Of a DNA stretch of 64,000 nucleotides, positions 17,308 to 26,882 are shown one piece after another. Under the pieces are notes generated by a model. That model saw only the letters and a program-made list of their open reading frames with translations, was not told the DNA's origin and did no database searches. Source of the stretch: Hallerella sp963656065 (lineage in GTDB: Bacteria; Fibrobacterota; Fibrobacteria; Fibrobacterales; Fibrobacteraceae); the NCBI GenBank assembly GCA_963656065.1, contig CAVKGV010000002.1:62001-126000 (forward strand). Reading direction: 5' to 3'. Both the position numbers and the translations under genes were made by a program. Every line of letters starts with the position of its first letter. The first letter of the stretch is position 1.

Positions 17308-17634
17308 ATGGAAGTTCAAATTTCTGCCCGTCATTGCACGATTTCTGATACGCTGCAGGATCATTTGAAAGAAGAAGTAGATGCGCTCGGCAAATTTTAC
17401 CCGAACATTACGGCGGCTTCCATCGTACTCGACAGAGTCGGCGACCTGAACCGCCACTGTGAAATTTCCCTAAACGTCAAAGGAGCGGTCATCGTCGCCT
17501 CCGCCGATGAAGAAAACATGGGAAAGGCCATCGACAACGCCTTAGAACGCGCAAAAATCCAGCTCAAGAAGGCAAACGAAAAGCAAAACGCGCACCAGGC
17601 AGAATCGGTGGCTAACGTCACTGCGCAGAAGTAA
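17308..17634 (+). CDS. hpf: ribosome hibernation-promoting factor (HPF/RaiA family)
   Basis: A 108-residue short-form HPF. It has the beta-alpha-beta-beta-beta-alpha pattern: EVQISARHCTISDTLQDHL, then HCEISLNVKGAVIVASA and DNALERAKIQLKKANEK. It binds the 30S subunit at the mRNA/tRNA channel and inactivates ribosomes in stationary phase or stress. The start is ATG 17308 with GGAAGG about 6 nt upstream; a longer frame beginning at 17230 has no family similarity and is rejected. The position between rpoN and hprK matches the conserved rpoN neighbourhood seen in proteobacteria. The C-terminal 20 residues are a variable tail. Confidence 0.93.
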   Translation: MEVQISARHCTISDTLQDHLKEEVDALGKFYPNITAASIVLDRVGDLNRHCEISLNVKGAVIVASADEENMGKAIDNALERAKIQLKKANEKQNAHQAESVANVTAQK

Positions 17635-17636
17635 CG

Positions 17637-18665
17637 TTGGCGTATAACTGTTTCGAAAATCTGGACATCAAGTGCCGAGCCTCGTGCCCGGTTCTTGATT
17701 TTTATAGGCTTTTCCGTCAAAAACTAAAGCTTTCGCTCCACACACCGGAAGCCTCGCTCACAACGGAACTGTCCCACGTCGGCATCCACCGGCCAGGACT
17801 TGCCATGTCCGGTTTCATTGGCGGCTACAATCCCGACCAGATCCAGATGATAGGGACAACGGAGTGGAGCTTTTTGGACCATCTCGATTCCGTCGGTCGT
17901 CAAAAAGTTTTTTCAAAGCTTTCCCAATACAAATCTCCGCTGTGGATTGTGACTCATCGTCTGCCTCCGCACCCCGAACTGCTCGAAATGTGTTCCGCGC
18001 AAAATGTCCCCCTGATGACAACGGGACTTTCCACGTTTGACTTCGCCAAGGAAACCCAACGTTTTCTGGAACAATATTTTGCGAAGTACACGTCGGTACA
18101 CGCAAGCCTCGTCGATGTCTATGGCGTGGGCATGCTTTATGTCGGAGACAGCAACGTCGGAAAATCGGAATGCGTTCTTGACCTCGTGGAGCGCGGGCAT
18201 CGTTTGGTCGCAGACGATTCCGTTCGCATCACGCGGTTGGGAAACTCGCTCGTCGGACGTTCCGAATCACTCATCAAGCATCACATGGAAATTCGGGGCA
18301 TTGGAATTATCGATGTCCGGGCGATGTTCGGAATTTCATCCGTCCGCCGCAAGAAAAAAATCGAAGTCGTTATCGAGCTTGAACCTTGGGCGCAGGGCGT
18401 CACGTATGAGCGCACCGGGCTTTCGCAATCCTATGAAAAAATTTTAGGGATCAAGATTCCCAAGGTGCTGATCCCAGTCGCCCCGGGAAAAAGCCTCACC
18501 GTAATTTCCGAAGTCATCGCGATGAATACGCTGATGAAGATGAACGGAATCGATACGGCCCAGGAGTTCAACCAGTCACTGATGAAGGCGATACAGGAAA
18601 AGGCCAAGGGCATTTCCAAAAACGATGCCTTCGACGGTTTTCTCGACGGAGCCGACTATGAATAG
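17637..18665 (+). CDS. hprK: HPr kinase/phosphorylase
   Basis: A 342-residue HprK. The N-terminal regulatory domain is followed by the kinase domain with the P-loop GDSNVGKSE (170-178; the usual third Gly is Asn) and a DDSVRITR segment. The HprK signature EIRGIGIIDVRAMFG follows, and then a VPVAPGKSL-like C-terminal region. The enzyme phosphorylates and dephosphorylates a serine of HPr, linking energy state to carbon control. Start is taken as TTG 17637, directly after the hpf stop; no better start keeps the N-terminal domain. No ptsH, ptsI or ptsN is nearby, so the partner must be encoded elsewhere. The last 8 bases overlap the MCE gene. Confidence 0.92.
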   Translation: MAYNCFENLDIKCRASCPVLDFYRLFRQKLKLSLHTPEASLTTELSHVGIHRPGLAMSGFIGGYNPDQIQMIGTTEWSFLDHLDSVGRQKVFSKLSQYKSPLWIVTHRLPPHPELLEMCSAQNVPLMTTGLSTFDFAKETQRFLEQYFAKYTSVHASLVDVYGVGMLYVGDSNVGKSECVLDLVERGHRLVADDSVRITRLGNSLVGRSESLIKHHMEIRGIGIIDVRAMFGISSVRRKKKIEVVIELEPWAQGVTYERTGLSQSYEKILGIKIPKVLIPVAPGKSLTVISEVIAMNTLMKMNGIDTAQEFNQSLMKAIQEKAKGISKNDAFDGFLDGADYE

Positions 18666-19575
18666 CAAGCTTTCGAAATACGGCAACAAGCGGATGCTTT
18701 TGTTTTTGCTGTTTTTCGTTTTTGCCATTTTCCTTTTATGGTATTTTTTTCATCCGCTCAGTCCGCATAACGAACGGCTCCGCTATGTGGCGGCCTTTGA
18801 CGAAATCGGTCCTATCGAAAGCGGGAAAAACGTCAAGGTCGGCGGAATTCCCAAGGGAAGAATCATCCATATCGACAAGACCGATTCCGCGCTCTACGTA
18901 AAGTTTGAACTTTCGTCGGAAATCCGCATTCCAAAAGATTCCAAACTGCATTTTGCCTCGGCGGGTTTTTTGGGAATCCGGGAAATTGAAATCGTTCCCG
19001 GAAATTCTCGCGAAAATTATTCTGCGGGCGATACGATTTTCTGCACCGTTTTCGACAAGGGTCTTGGAACGGCGCGAGAAGATTTACAGACTTCCCTTTT
19101 ACATCTGAAAACGATTCTGGATTCGGGGAAGACATTCTTTAACGATTTTGATTCGGGAGCGGAAGGAAAACAAATCGACCGGATTTCCCGAAAGGGGAAA
19201 CGCCTCGCCGCCGATGCGGGAACAAGCCTTGACGATTTAAAAAAAGGCCTGGACAATTTTTTCAAAGAACTTTCCCAGTCCGCGGAAAAACTGGATTCCG
19301 AGTTGCAGAAAATTTCAACGGGCATCGATTCGTCAAAGGGGAATTTTTCCGCCACAATGGAAAATCTGGAGCATTTACGCGAAACGGCTCAAATATTGGA
19401 CGCACAACTTTCTGGAATTCTTGAAACCCTCGACAAAGACGACAATTCGGCAGCGCTCATTCTTCAAAAAGGCGGAGCCGTTTCCGCTTCCTTAAAAGAC
19501 ATCCAGGAAAACGTCAAAAAACTGGTTCAGGATGTCAAGAAGAACGGCATCAAGCTGAACGTGGATTTCTTCTAA
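18658..19575 (+). CDS. MCE/MlaD-family lipid transport protein
   Basis: A 305-residue protein with one N-terminal transmembrane anchor (MLLFLLFFVFAIFLLWYFF), then an MCE domain: YVAAFDEIGPIESGKNVKVGG, IPKGRIIHI and ALYVKFEL, ending in FLGIREIEIVPG. A long coiled-coil C-terminal region (about 130-300) follows. MlaD-type proteins form hexameric rings that pass phospholipids between membranes. The start is the ATG at 18658, overlapping the hprK stop; an earlier in-frame start lies inside hprK. No MlaE permease or MlaF ATPase is adjacent. Confidence 0.85.
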   Translation: MNSKLSKYGNKRMLLFLLFFVFAIFLLWYFFHPLSPHNERLRYVAAFDEIGPIESGKNVKVGGIPKGRIIHIDKTDSALYVKFELSSEIRIPKDSKLHFASAGFLGIREIEIVPGNSRENYSAGDTIFCTVFDKGLGTAREDLQTSLLHLKTILDSGKTFFNDFDSGAEGKQIDRISRKGKRLAADAGTSLDDLKKGLDNFFKELSQSAEKLDSELQKISTGIDSSKGNFSATMENLEHLRETAQILDAQLSGILETLDKDDNSAALILQKGGAVSASLKDIQENVKKLVQDVKKNGIKLNVDFF

Positions 19576-19747
19576 GCAATCATTTCCACGGTTGATTAAT
19601 AAATCTTTTTCGTTTGGACAAAATATTTTTGCTTACGCAAAATAAAAGGTTCCGTTTTATTTCATCGCCTAAAAGCAGATGGGACGGAAAGTTTTTTGCC
19701 CTATTCAAAAAGACGCCTTTCTTCATCGAAAAATTTATGTTTGGAGT

Positions 19748-22465
19748 ATGAAGTTTTCCGCAACAGCCCTTGGAATTTGCTCGTTACTTCTCGCATGCAC
19801 CGATATGCCGAAACCGGCAAGCGAACCTGAACCGGAAAATCCCGAGACGCCCTTTGTCCGTTCAGCACCCGTCATATTCACCGAGGTCGTTCCGCAAAAC
19901 CTGGACGTCGAAGATGAAGACGGAGATCATTCCGACTGGATCGAGCTTTTCAATCCAGCGGATACCGCAGTGAACCTCGCGGGATATTCGCTGTCGAATT
20001 CCATTCACGAAACCAAATGGACTTTCGGCGATGTAACCGTTCCTCCGCAAAGTTTTCTCATCGTCTTCTTTTCCAAAAAGGATCGCCCCGATTACGAGGA
20101 ACCATCCGATTCCACTTCGATGATTGGCGGAGGCGCCTGGGCTTGGAGCGATGCGCAAAGTAAGCCGGTTGCCGGAACGAGTTCGGCAAAGCCGTGGGAG
20201 TTTTCCAGCTACGTTGCAACGAAAAACGGCACCCGCATGATTTCCGGTCAGATGCAGTTGGGGAAAAACGAAGAGCTTGGATGGAGCAGCGCCTGTATTT
20301 TTGTAGGCGTCGGAACCGGTTCAGAAAACGACACGCACGATTTGGGAAGCGCAAACCAATTGCTTCTCACAGGCTATGTGACAAAGGACGAGCCTTTGGA
20401 AATCCGCCTGACCCAGCCCGACGTCAATGACTGGCAAGGCTATGCGACAACGCTTACCGGAACAGGCGATTCGACGACAACCTATTCGCTGAACATTCCA
20501 AGTGGGAAAAGCTTCCCGGACTTGGCGCATATCTACGGGACGCGCTTTGCCGCCCTAAGCAACCATTATACGCCCGTCCAGTTTACGTTCAAATCAATCG
20601 TTGCGAGAAACCAGGGACATTTTCCGCATACAAATTTCAAGCTGCCAAAATCCGGCGGCGAAATTTTCCTGTTCGATGCGGCAGGAACGCTCAAGGATTC
20701 GATTTCCTATCCGAAAGTACCCACGGGAAAAGCCTATGCGCTGACCACAGTCGGCTGGGGATTTGCCAAGCCGTCTCCGCTCGGAATCGAAAACTTTGCG
20801 TATGCGGGACAGGCGGAGAACAAGTTCTCGTTGCCGGCTTCTGGATTTTACGCGGAACCTTTTTCGATTTCCCTGCCTAGCGATTCCGAAGGGACCGTTC
20901 GCTGCGAATTTGGCGGGAAAGCCCCGACGGAACAGAGCCCTGTATGTCCCGAGACTCAAACGATTTCATCGACAACGGTTCTTCGAATCGCCACGTTCCG
21001 CGACGGAGCGCTCCCAAGCGAAACGACGACCCGAACCTATATTTTTGAAACACAGCCAAGCATTGCAACAGCCTTTATTACGGCGGATCCGAATCAGCTT
21101 TTCAGCCCGGACTCGGGAATCTACGAAGAAGGCCCGAACGCGAACGCAGCTGAACCGCACTACGGCGCAAACTACTGGCTCGACAAGACAATTCCCGCCG
21201 AAATCGCATTCTTTGAACCGGGCGTCGCCCCCCCCGCATTCGAAAGTCCCGCCGGCTATGAAATTTTCGGAAATTACAGCCGGGCGAACGACAAGAAATC
21301 CTTCGCACTCAAGTTCCGGAAGAAGTATGGAAATTCCAAGCTAAATTATCGGATTTTCCCGGACTATCCGCACATTGAATCTTTCAAGGATATCGTTTTC
21401 CGGAACAACGGGGGAAATTTCTACCAGGACTATATCCGCGATCGTCTGGGCTCGAGCATCACGAAAGGTCTCGGCGTCGATTACCAGAAAGGCCGCTACG
21501 CAATCGTATTCTACAACGGCGAATATTTCGGAATCCACAGCATCCGGGAACGCTCCAACGAAAACTACTTTGAAACCAATTACGGGTTTGACGCCAACGC
21601 CATCGATCTTCTCAAAAGCGACAACTCGGCGACAGCCGGCTCCTCCGCCGATTACATCGCCCTGGAAAAGTACATACAGAGCAACGACATCACCAATTCC
21701 GAAGTTTATGAATACGTCGCAAGCCAAATGGACATCGACAATTTCATCAGCTACATGCAAACGGAAATGTTCGTGGCAAACCAGGACTGGCCCGGCAACA
21801 ATCTGAAAAAGTGGCGTTCGACCTCTCCCCTCACCAAATGGAAATGGTTCCTCTACGATTTGGACTGGGGCTTTGACAACGGGCATTCCCAATATTCCGA
21901 CATCGACATGTTCCATTTTGTGACGGATTCAACAGCATCCGGCTACCCGAATGGCGCCGAATACACGATTCTCTTCCGGAATCTTCTGAAAAATCAGGAC
22001 TTCAAAAATCGATTTATCAATCGTTTCGCAGCCCTAGTCAAAACAAAATTCAGTCCGGATTCCGTCCTCAGGAAAATCGACCTGATGATGCAAGAAATCG
22101 ATGCGGAAATTCCGCGCGATCAAGAACGGTGGAATCACAACGCAAGCTATATGGAAAATTCGCTTTCGACAATTCGGAAATTTGCAACGGAACGCCCGGC
22201 AAAAGTCGTTTCCGAGATGAAGGATTTTTTTGGACTGGGAGAAGCCCAAGAAGTCGCGGTCACAGCAAAAGGGTGCGGCAGCATTTCGGTGGACGGGATA
22301 AGCGTCCGAAGCGCGACAATTCCGTTCTTTGCCGAAATTCCCGTCACGCTCAAGGCAGAAAACGGAGCCGGCTGTACATTTTCCTCCTGGAGCGATGGAG
22401 ATGTTTCCGCCACGCGCGTCATCGTTCCGCAACAAGGAAATTCCTACATCGCCATCTTCAAGTAG
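19748..22465 (+). CDS. CotH-type secreted lipoprotein with LTD domain
   Basis: A 905-residue exported protein. ATG 19748 gives a signal with lipobox (LLLAC, Cys near 17); a longer frame from 19679 is rejected. Domains in order: a Pro/Glu-rich linker; a lamin-tail domain (about 40-110: EVVPQNLDVEDEDGDHSDWIELFNP, read in parts as VVPQNLDVEDEDGDHSDW); a second beta region; a chitobiase-like strand set; and a CotH kinase-like core (about 510-820) with FKDIVFRNNGGNFYQDYIRD, then FGIHSIRERSNENYF and KWKWFLYDLDWGFD. A C-terminal beta-sandwich with a WSDGD end follows. CotH domains are atypical protein kinases in spore coats. In gut FCB bacteria such proteins are secreted and may modify or bind surface polymers. 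murJ follows after 37 bases. Confidence 0.86.
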   Translation: MKFSATALGICSLLLACTDMPKPASEPEPENPETPFVRSAPVIFTEVVPQNLDVEDEDGDHSDWIELFNPADTAVNLAGYSLSNSIHETKWTFGDVTVPPQSFLIVFFSKKDRPDYEEPSDSTSMIGGGAWAWSDAQSKPVAGTSSAKPWEFSSYVATKNGTRMISGQMQLGKNEELGWSSACIFVGVGTGSENDTHDLGSANQLLLTGYVTKDEPLEIRLTQPDVNDWQGYATTLTGTGDSTTTYSLNIPSGKSFPDLAHIYGTRFAALSNHYTPVQFTFKSIVARNQGHFPHTNFKLPKSGGEIFLFDAAGTLKDSISYPKVPTGKAYALTTVGWGFAKPSPLGIENFAYAGQAENKFSLPASGFYAEPFSISLPSDSEGTVRCEFGGKAPTEQSPVCPETQTISSTTVLRIATFRDGALPSETTTRTYIFETQPSIATAFITADPNQLFSPDSGIYEEGPNANAAEPHYGANYWLDKTIPAEIAFFEPGVAPPAFESPAGYEIFGNYSRANDKKSFALKFRKKYGNSKLNYRIFPDYPHIESFKDIVFRNNGGNFYQDYIRDRLGSSITKGLGVDYQKGRYAIVFYNGEYFGIHSIRERSNENYFETNYGFDANAIDLLKSDNSATAGSSADYIALEKYIQSNDITNSEVYEYVASQMDIDNFISYMQTEMFVANQDWPGNNLKKWRSTSPLTKWKWFLYDLDWGFDNGHSQYSDIDMFHFVTDSTASGYPNGAEYTILFRNLLKNQDFKNRFINRFAALVKTKFSPDSVLRKIDLMMQEIDAEIPRDQERWNHNASYMENSLSTIRKFATERPAKVVSEMKDFFGLGEAQEVAVTAKGCGSISVDGISVRSATIPFFAEIPVTLKAENGAGCTFSSWSDGDVSATRVIVPQQGNSYIAIFK

Positions 22466-22502
22466 AAATTTCTTTCGGCAACTTTTCTAACATTGCGGTC
22501 AA

Positions 22503-24062
22503 ATGAACAAAGCGACCCTCATCATTGCAGCGAGCATGCTCGCGAGCCGCGTCCTCGGCATTTTCCGGGAAATGTTGCTTGCCCGCGCAGCGGGCGTCAC
22601 CGCCGAAAAGAACGCGCTAGACTTGGCGTTTCTCATCCCGGATATTTTAAATCACGTGGTGAGCACGGGTTTTCTGTCCATTGTGTTCATCCCGATTTTT
22701 TTCGGGTATAAAGCAAAGAACGACAACGCCGGAGCCTGGAAATTTTTCAGCAACATTTTAAATTCGCTGGGAATCCTTTTTCTCGCCCTGATCGTTCCTT
22801 CGTTTATCTGGATGCGGGAACTGATCGTTCTGTTTACTTCCGCCGCGGACCTGTCGCCCGCGATTCTCGACCGCGCCACTTATTTCGGCAGGATCATCTT
22901 GCCCGGACAACTTTTTATTTTTGCGGGAAGCTTTCTAGTCGCCGTCCAACATACCCGAAAGCAGTTCGCCATTCCATCGCTCACCGGAGTCATCTATAAC
23001 TTGGCGATAATCGTCGGCGGATTACTCGGAAGGCATCACGGACTGGAAGGCTTTGCGTGGGGCGTTCCGGTCGGCGCATTCATCGGATTTTTCGTACTCC
23101 AGATTTTTGGTGCGCGGCGCGGCGGGCTTTACTACGTTCCCTATGTAAACCCCAGACATCCCGATGTTCTCCGATACCTGAAAATGATGCTTCCGATGTC
23201 TTTTGGCGTCGGCAGCATGTTCGCCTTTGAATTTGTCATCCGCAGCTTCGGAGGAATTTTCGGGGCAAGCGGAATTTCAAGCTTGAATTATGCCTACCGC
23301 GTGATGTACACGCTCGTTGCGGTCTTTGGATTTTCCGTCGGCGTATCGAGTTATCCCGACATGGCGAGGCTTGTCAAAGAAAACCAGCTCGGTGACTTGA
23401 ACCGTAAAATCTGGTCGAGCCTTTCGCGGATGTTTGCCATTTTGGTTCCCGCGGTCATTACCGTCTGGGCGCTTTCGTTTCCGGCGGTGCGAATTCTTTT
23501 CGAACGCGGAGCCTTTACGCGCGAGACGACGGAATATGTCGCAAAGCTTTTGCACTGGTATCTGCCGGCAAGCCTTGGACTTTGCCTGCAAGCGGTCCTT
23601 GTGCGATCTTTCTATGCGAAAGAAAAAATGTGGACGCCAACGATTCTCAACACGGGTGTTTTTTTACTGACGATTCCCGCCTATCTTTTTTTCGCCGATG
23701 ATTTTGGAATCTATGTTGTCCCGATTGTCGGCGCAACCGGAGCCATTTTACAAGTGACCAGCATGGTATTTCTTTGGGCGCGTCAAAATGGAACCGAGGG
23801 GATGAGGCACGCTCTCGAAAACATGGGCCGCGCCTTGTTGAGCTTTGCCGCAATGGTCGTTATTGCGATAGCGATTGAAAACATTTCCTATGATTTTGTT
23901 CGAAAGGCTTCCCTGATTCCGCTTGTCATCTATTCGGCGTTTATCGCTGTGATTCTTTTCCCGGCGAGCCTTCTTTTGCAGAAAGCGATCGGTTCCGACG
24001 ATGCAGGCGACATTCTGCAAGAACTTCTCGGAAAAATTCTCCGAAAATTACGTATAAAGTAA
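22503..24062 (+). CDS. murJ: lipid II flippase MurJ
   Basis: A 519-residue polytopic membrane protein with about 14 hydrophobic helices. The N-terminal signature is ATLIIAASMLASRVLGIFRE, followed by LDLAFLIPDILNHVVSTGFLS, an H-T-R-K-Q-F-A-I-P-S-L-T motif and the FFARGAFT-like FERGAFTRE. MurJ flips the peptidoglycan precursor lipid II across the inner membrane. Length and helix pattern are complete for the family. It follows the CotH gene on the same strand and is closed by a strong intrinsic terminator at 24,082. Confidence 0.94.
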   Translation: MNKATLIIAASMLASRVLGIFREMLLARAAGVTAEKNALDLAFLIPDILNHVVSTGFLSIVFIPIFFGYKAKNDNAGAWKFFSNILNSLGILFLALIVPSFIWMRELIVLFTSAADLSPAILDRATYFGRIILPGQLFIFAGSFLVAVQHTRKQFAIPSLTGVIYNLAIIVGGLLGRHHGLEGFAWGVPVGAFIGFFVLQIFGARRGGLYYVPYVNPRHPDVLRYLKMMLPMSFGVGSMFAFEFVIRSFGGIFGASGISSLNYAYRVMYTLVAVFGFSVGVSSYPDMARLVKENQLGDLNRKIWSSLSRMFAILVPAVITVWALSFPAVRILFERGAFTRETTEYVAKLLHWYLPASLGLCLQAVLVRSFYAKEKMWTPTILNTGVFLLTIPAYLFFADDFGIYVVPIVGATGAILQVTSMVFLWARQNGTEGMRHALENMGRALLSFAAMVVIAIAIENISYDFVRKASLIPLVIYSAFIAVILFPASLLLQKAIGSDDAGDILQELLGKILRKLRIK

Positions 24063-24081
24063 TCCAACAAGTTTAACGGAA

Positions 24082-24115
24082 AGCGCCCCGGCTAGCCGGG
24101 GCGCTGAATTTTTTT
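24082..24115 (+). terminator. intrinsic terminator after murJ
   Basis: A perfect 24-base palindrome (arms AGCGCCCCGGCT and AGCCGGGGCGCT, 24,082-24,105) is followed by GAATTTTTTT. It ends the murJ transcript and separates it from the convergent leuS gene. The opposite strand lacks a T-run after the hairpin. Confidence 0.92.
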
Positions 24116-24123
24116 GTGGCGGT

Positions 24124-26817
24124 TTATTTTCCGGGTTTCACGACAAAGTTTACGAGCTTTCCGGGGACGGCAATCGTCTTGATTATCGTCACGTCCTGAA
24201 GATAAGCCTGGACGCGTTCATTTTTCTTGGCGATTTCAATCAACGCTTCTTTGTCCACATTCTTGGCGACAGATTCCTTGGCGCGAATTTTCCCGTTCAC
24301 CTGGAAAACGACTTCCACGTGAGATTCCTCAGCCTTGGATTCGTCGGCGGAAGGCCAGGCGACGTAAGCGATGGATTCGTTATGTCCGAGCTTCTGCCAC
24401 ATTTCTTCGGCGAGGTGCGGAGCGAACGGCTGCAAAAGTTGAGCAAAGACTTCCGAAGCTTCACGGTAACGCTCTTCGCATTTTGTCAGCTCGTTGTTGA
24501 AAATCATGAGCTGGCTAATCGCCGTATTGAAGCTCAGCTTCTCGATTGCGTCGGTCACCTTGATGATGCTCTGGTGCATCACCTTGGCAAGGCTTTCAGG
24601 GAGAGGTCCTTCCTTGTAAGAGACACTTTCGTCTTCGCCAATTACAGCCCGGTAAGCGCGGGCGAGAAAACGATACATGCCTTCGAGACCTTGCGTGTTC
24701 CAAGGCTTTACCGCATCGAGAGGCCCCATGAACATCTCATAGAGGCGCAGCGAATCCGCTCCGTATTTCAGGACGACATCGTCCGGATTCACCACGTTCT
24801 TGAGCGACTTGCTCATCTTGGCAACGATCTGCCGCAATTCCTTGCCCGAGCCTTTTTCGAAGAACTTCCCATCCTTTTCCTCGACCTGATCGACAGGGAC
24901 CTTGGAACCGGCAGCGTCTTCATAAGCGTAGGCGAGAATCATTCCCTGGTTGAAGAGCTTGTGGAAAGGCTCGTCGGTAGAAACCAGCCCGAGATCGAAC
25001 AGCACCTTGTGCCAGAAACGGCTGTAAAGCAGATGCAGCACAGCGTGTTCCGCTCCGCCGATGTAGAGATCCACCGGCATCCAGTATTTTTCGAGATCCT
25101 TGCCGACAAAGGCGTCGTCATTGTGAGCGTCGATATAGCGCAGATAATACCAACAGGAACCCGCCCATTGCGGCATCGTATTTGTCTCGCGGCGACCCTT
25201 GCGCCCGTTCTTATCGACAACGTTCAACCAGTCGCTTGCCCCTGCGAGCGGAGATTCCCCGCCGTCACCCGGTTTGAAATTCTGGACTTCCGGCAGGAGA
25301 ACCGGCAAATCCTTGTCATCAAGTGCGGAAATTTCGCCGTCTTCCCAATGGATGATCGGGAACGGTTCGCCCCAGTAGCGCTGGCGGCTGAAAAGCCAGT
25401 CGCGGAGCTTGTAATTGACGGTCGCTTTGCCGATGCCGTTCGCTTCGAGCCAGGCGACCATCTTCGCGATGCCTTCCTTTTTCGAAAGCCCGTTCAGGGA
25501 AAGCGTTTCGTTTGCGCTGTTGATGTATTTGCCGTCTGCAGGCCAGCACGCTTCGCCGGCGAGAACCTTCGGGCGGATATCTTCGGGGCAGCTCGCATCG
25601 GGCTCCATGATGCAGTGAATCGGAAGCCCAAACTTTTTGGCGAAGTCAAAATCGCGAGTATCGTGCGCGGGAACAGCCATGATGGCCCCCGTCCCGTAGC
25701 CCGTGAGAACGTAATCGGCAATCCAGATGGGAATCTTTGTCCCGGTTAGCGGATTTATCGCATAAGACCCAGAAAAAACGCCCGTCTTTTCCTTGGCAAG
25801 TTCGGTTCTATCCATATCGCTTTTGAGAGCGGCGGCGTGGACATAGTCGGCAACGGCTTTCCGGTTTTCTTCGGTCGTGAGGTCTGCGACCATCTGGTGC
25901 TCCGGAGCGATGACCATGTAAGACGCTCCAAAGAGCGTATCGCAGCGGGTCGTATAGACGCGCAGCTTTTTATCGGTCGGCTTGCCGGCGGCATCTGCAA
26001 TGGCAAAATCGACTTCCGCGCCGCGGCTCTTGCCAATCCAGTTCCGCTGCATATCCTTGACGCCCTGGGGCCAGTCGAGTTCGTCGAGGCCCTTGAGCAG
26101 GCGTTCCCCGTAAAGCGGAATGCGCATCAGCCACTGTTTCAAGTTGCGGCGTTCGACTTCCTTTGTTCCGCATTTTTCATGGGAACCGTCGGCAAGAACT
26201 TCTTCGTTTGCGCAGACAATCTTGCAATGTTTGCACCACCAGACCTGCGCATCGGCGTAGTAGGCGAGACGCTTGGAATCGCGATACTTGCGGACCGCTT
26301 CCTTGCCCTGGGCTTCGATTTCCGCGGGGATCGGAAGTTCCGAAATCGGGCGTCCCTTTTGGAGCGTCTCGTCGAACCACGTGTTGTACAGCCGGATGAA
26401 AATCCATTGCGTCCACTTGTAATACTTGGGATCGGTCGTGTTGATTTCCTTGTCCCAGTCATAGGAAAGCCCGAGCCTTTTTATCTGCCGGCGAAAATTG
26501 TCGCAGTTCTTTTGCGTCGTAACGCTCGGGTGCGTTCCCGTCTGGATAGCGTATTGCTCGGCGGGAAGTCCGAACGCGTCCCAGCCCATCGGATGCAAAA
26601 CGTTAAATCCCTTGGCGCGCTTGTAGCGGCAAACGATATCCGTCGCCGTATAACCTTCCGGATGACCTACGTGAAGCCCCGCCCCCGAAGGATACGGGAA
26701 CATGTCCAAGCAATAATACTTGGGCTTTGTCATGTCCGTTCCGGTTTTGAAAGTCTTTTGAGAATCCCAATAGGCCTGCCATTTGGTTTCGATTTGTTGC
26801 GGATCGTATTTCGCCAT
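24124..26817 (-). CDS. leuS: leucyl-tRNA synthetase
   Basis: An 897-residue class I aminoacyl-tRNA synthetase that charges tRNA-Leu in the cytoplasm. The N-terminal ATP site has PYPSGAGLHVGHPEGY (HIGH motif), followed by GWDAFGLPAEQYA. An editing (CP1) domain sits in the middle (TRCDTLFGASYMVIAPEH, then GTGAIMAVPAHDTRDFDFA). KMSKSLKNV is near 667 and an anticodon-binding helical domain completes it. Full length for the bacterial family. It is first in no obvious operon; the M48-like gene lies upstream on the same strand with a 65-base gap. Confidence 0.97.
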   Translation of the reverse strand: MAKYDPQQIETKWQAYWDSQKTFKTGTDMTKPKYYCLDMFPYPSGAGLHVGHPEGYTATDIVCRYKRAKGFNVLHPMGWDAFGLPAEQYAIQTGTHPSVTTQKNCDNFRRQIKRLGLSYDWDKEINTTDPKYYKWTQWIFIRLYNTWFDETLQKGRPISELPIPAEIEAQGKEAVRKYRDSKRLAYYADAQVWWCKHCKIVCANEEVLADGSHEKCGTKEVERRNLKQWLMRIPLYGERLLKGLDELDWPQGVKDMQRNWIGKSRGAEVDFAIADAAGKPTDKKLRVYTTRCDTLFGASYMVIAPEHQMVADLTTEENRKAVADYVHAAALKSDMDRTELAKEKTGVFSGSYAINPLTGTKIPIWIADYVLTGYGTGAIMAVPAHDTRDFDFAKKFGLPIHCIMEPDASCPEDIRPKVLAGEACWPADGKYINSANETLSLNGLSKKEGIAKMVAWLEANGIGKATVNYKLRDWLFSRQRYWGEPFPIIHWEDGEISALDDKDLPVLLPEVQNFKPGDGGESPLAGASDWLNVVDKNGRKGRRETNTMPQWAGSCWYYLRYIDAHNDDAFVGKDLEKYWMPVDLYIGGAEHAVLHLLYSRFWHKVLFDLGLVSTDEPFHKLFNQGMILAYAYEDAAGSKVPVDQVEEKDGKFFEKGSGKELRQIVAKMSKSLKNVVNPDDVVLKYGADSLRLYEMFMGPLDAVKPWNTQGLEGMYRFLARAYRAVIGEDESVSYKEGPLPESLAKVMHQSIIKVTDAIEKLSFNTAISQLMIFNNELTKCEERYREASEVFAQLLQPFAPHLAEEMWQKLGHNESIAYVAWPSADESKAEESHVEVVFQVNGKIRAKESVAKNVDKEALIEIAKKNERVQAYLQDVTIIKTIAVPGKLVNFVVKPGK

Positions 26818-26882
26818 TTTAGACTCCGAATTGAACTTTTTTTTCAGAAGCCCAATTTAAAAAAATCGGATTTAGGCGAATT

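Noticed and set aside
24319..25749. 476-residue open frame antisense to leuS
   Set aside because: Shadow of leuS codons; no recognisable motif and no ribosome-binding site.
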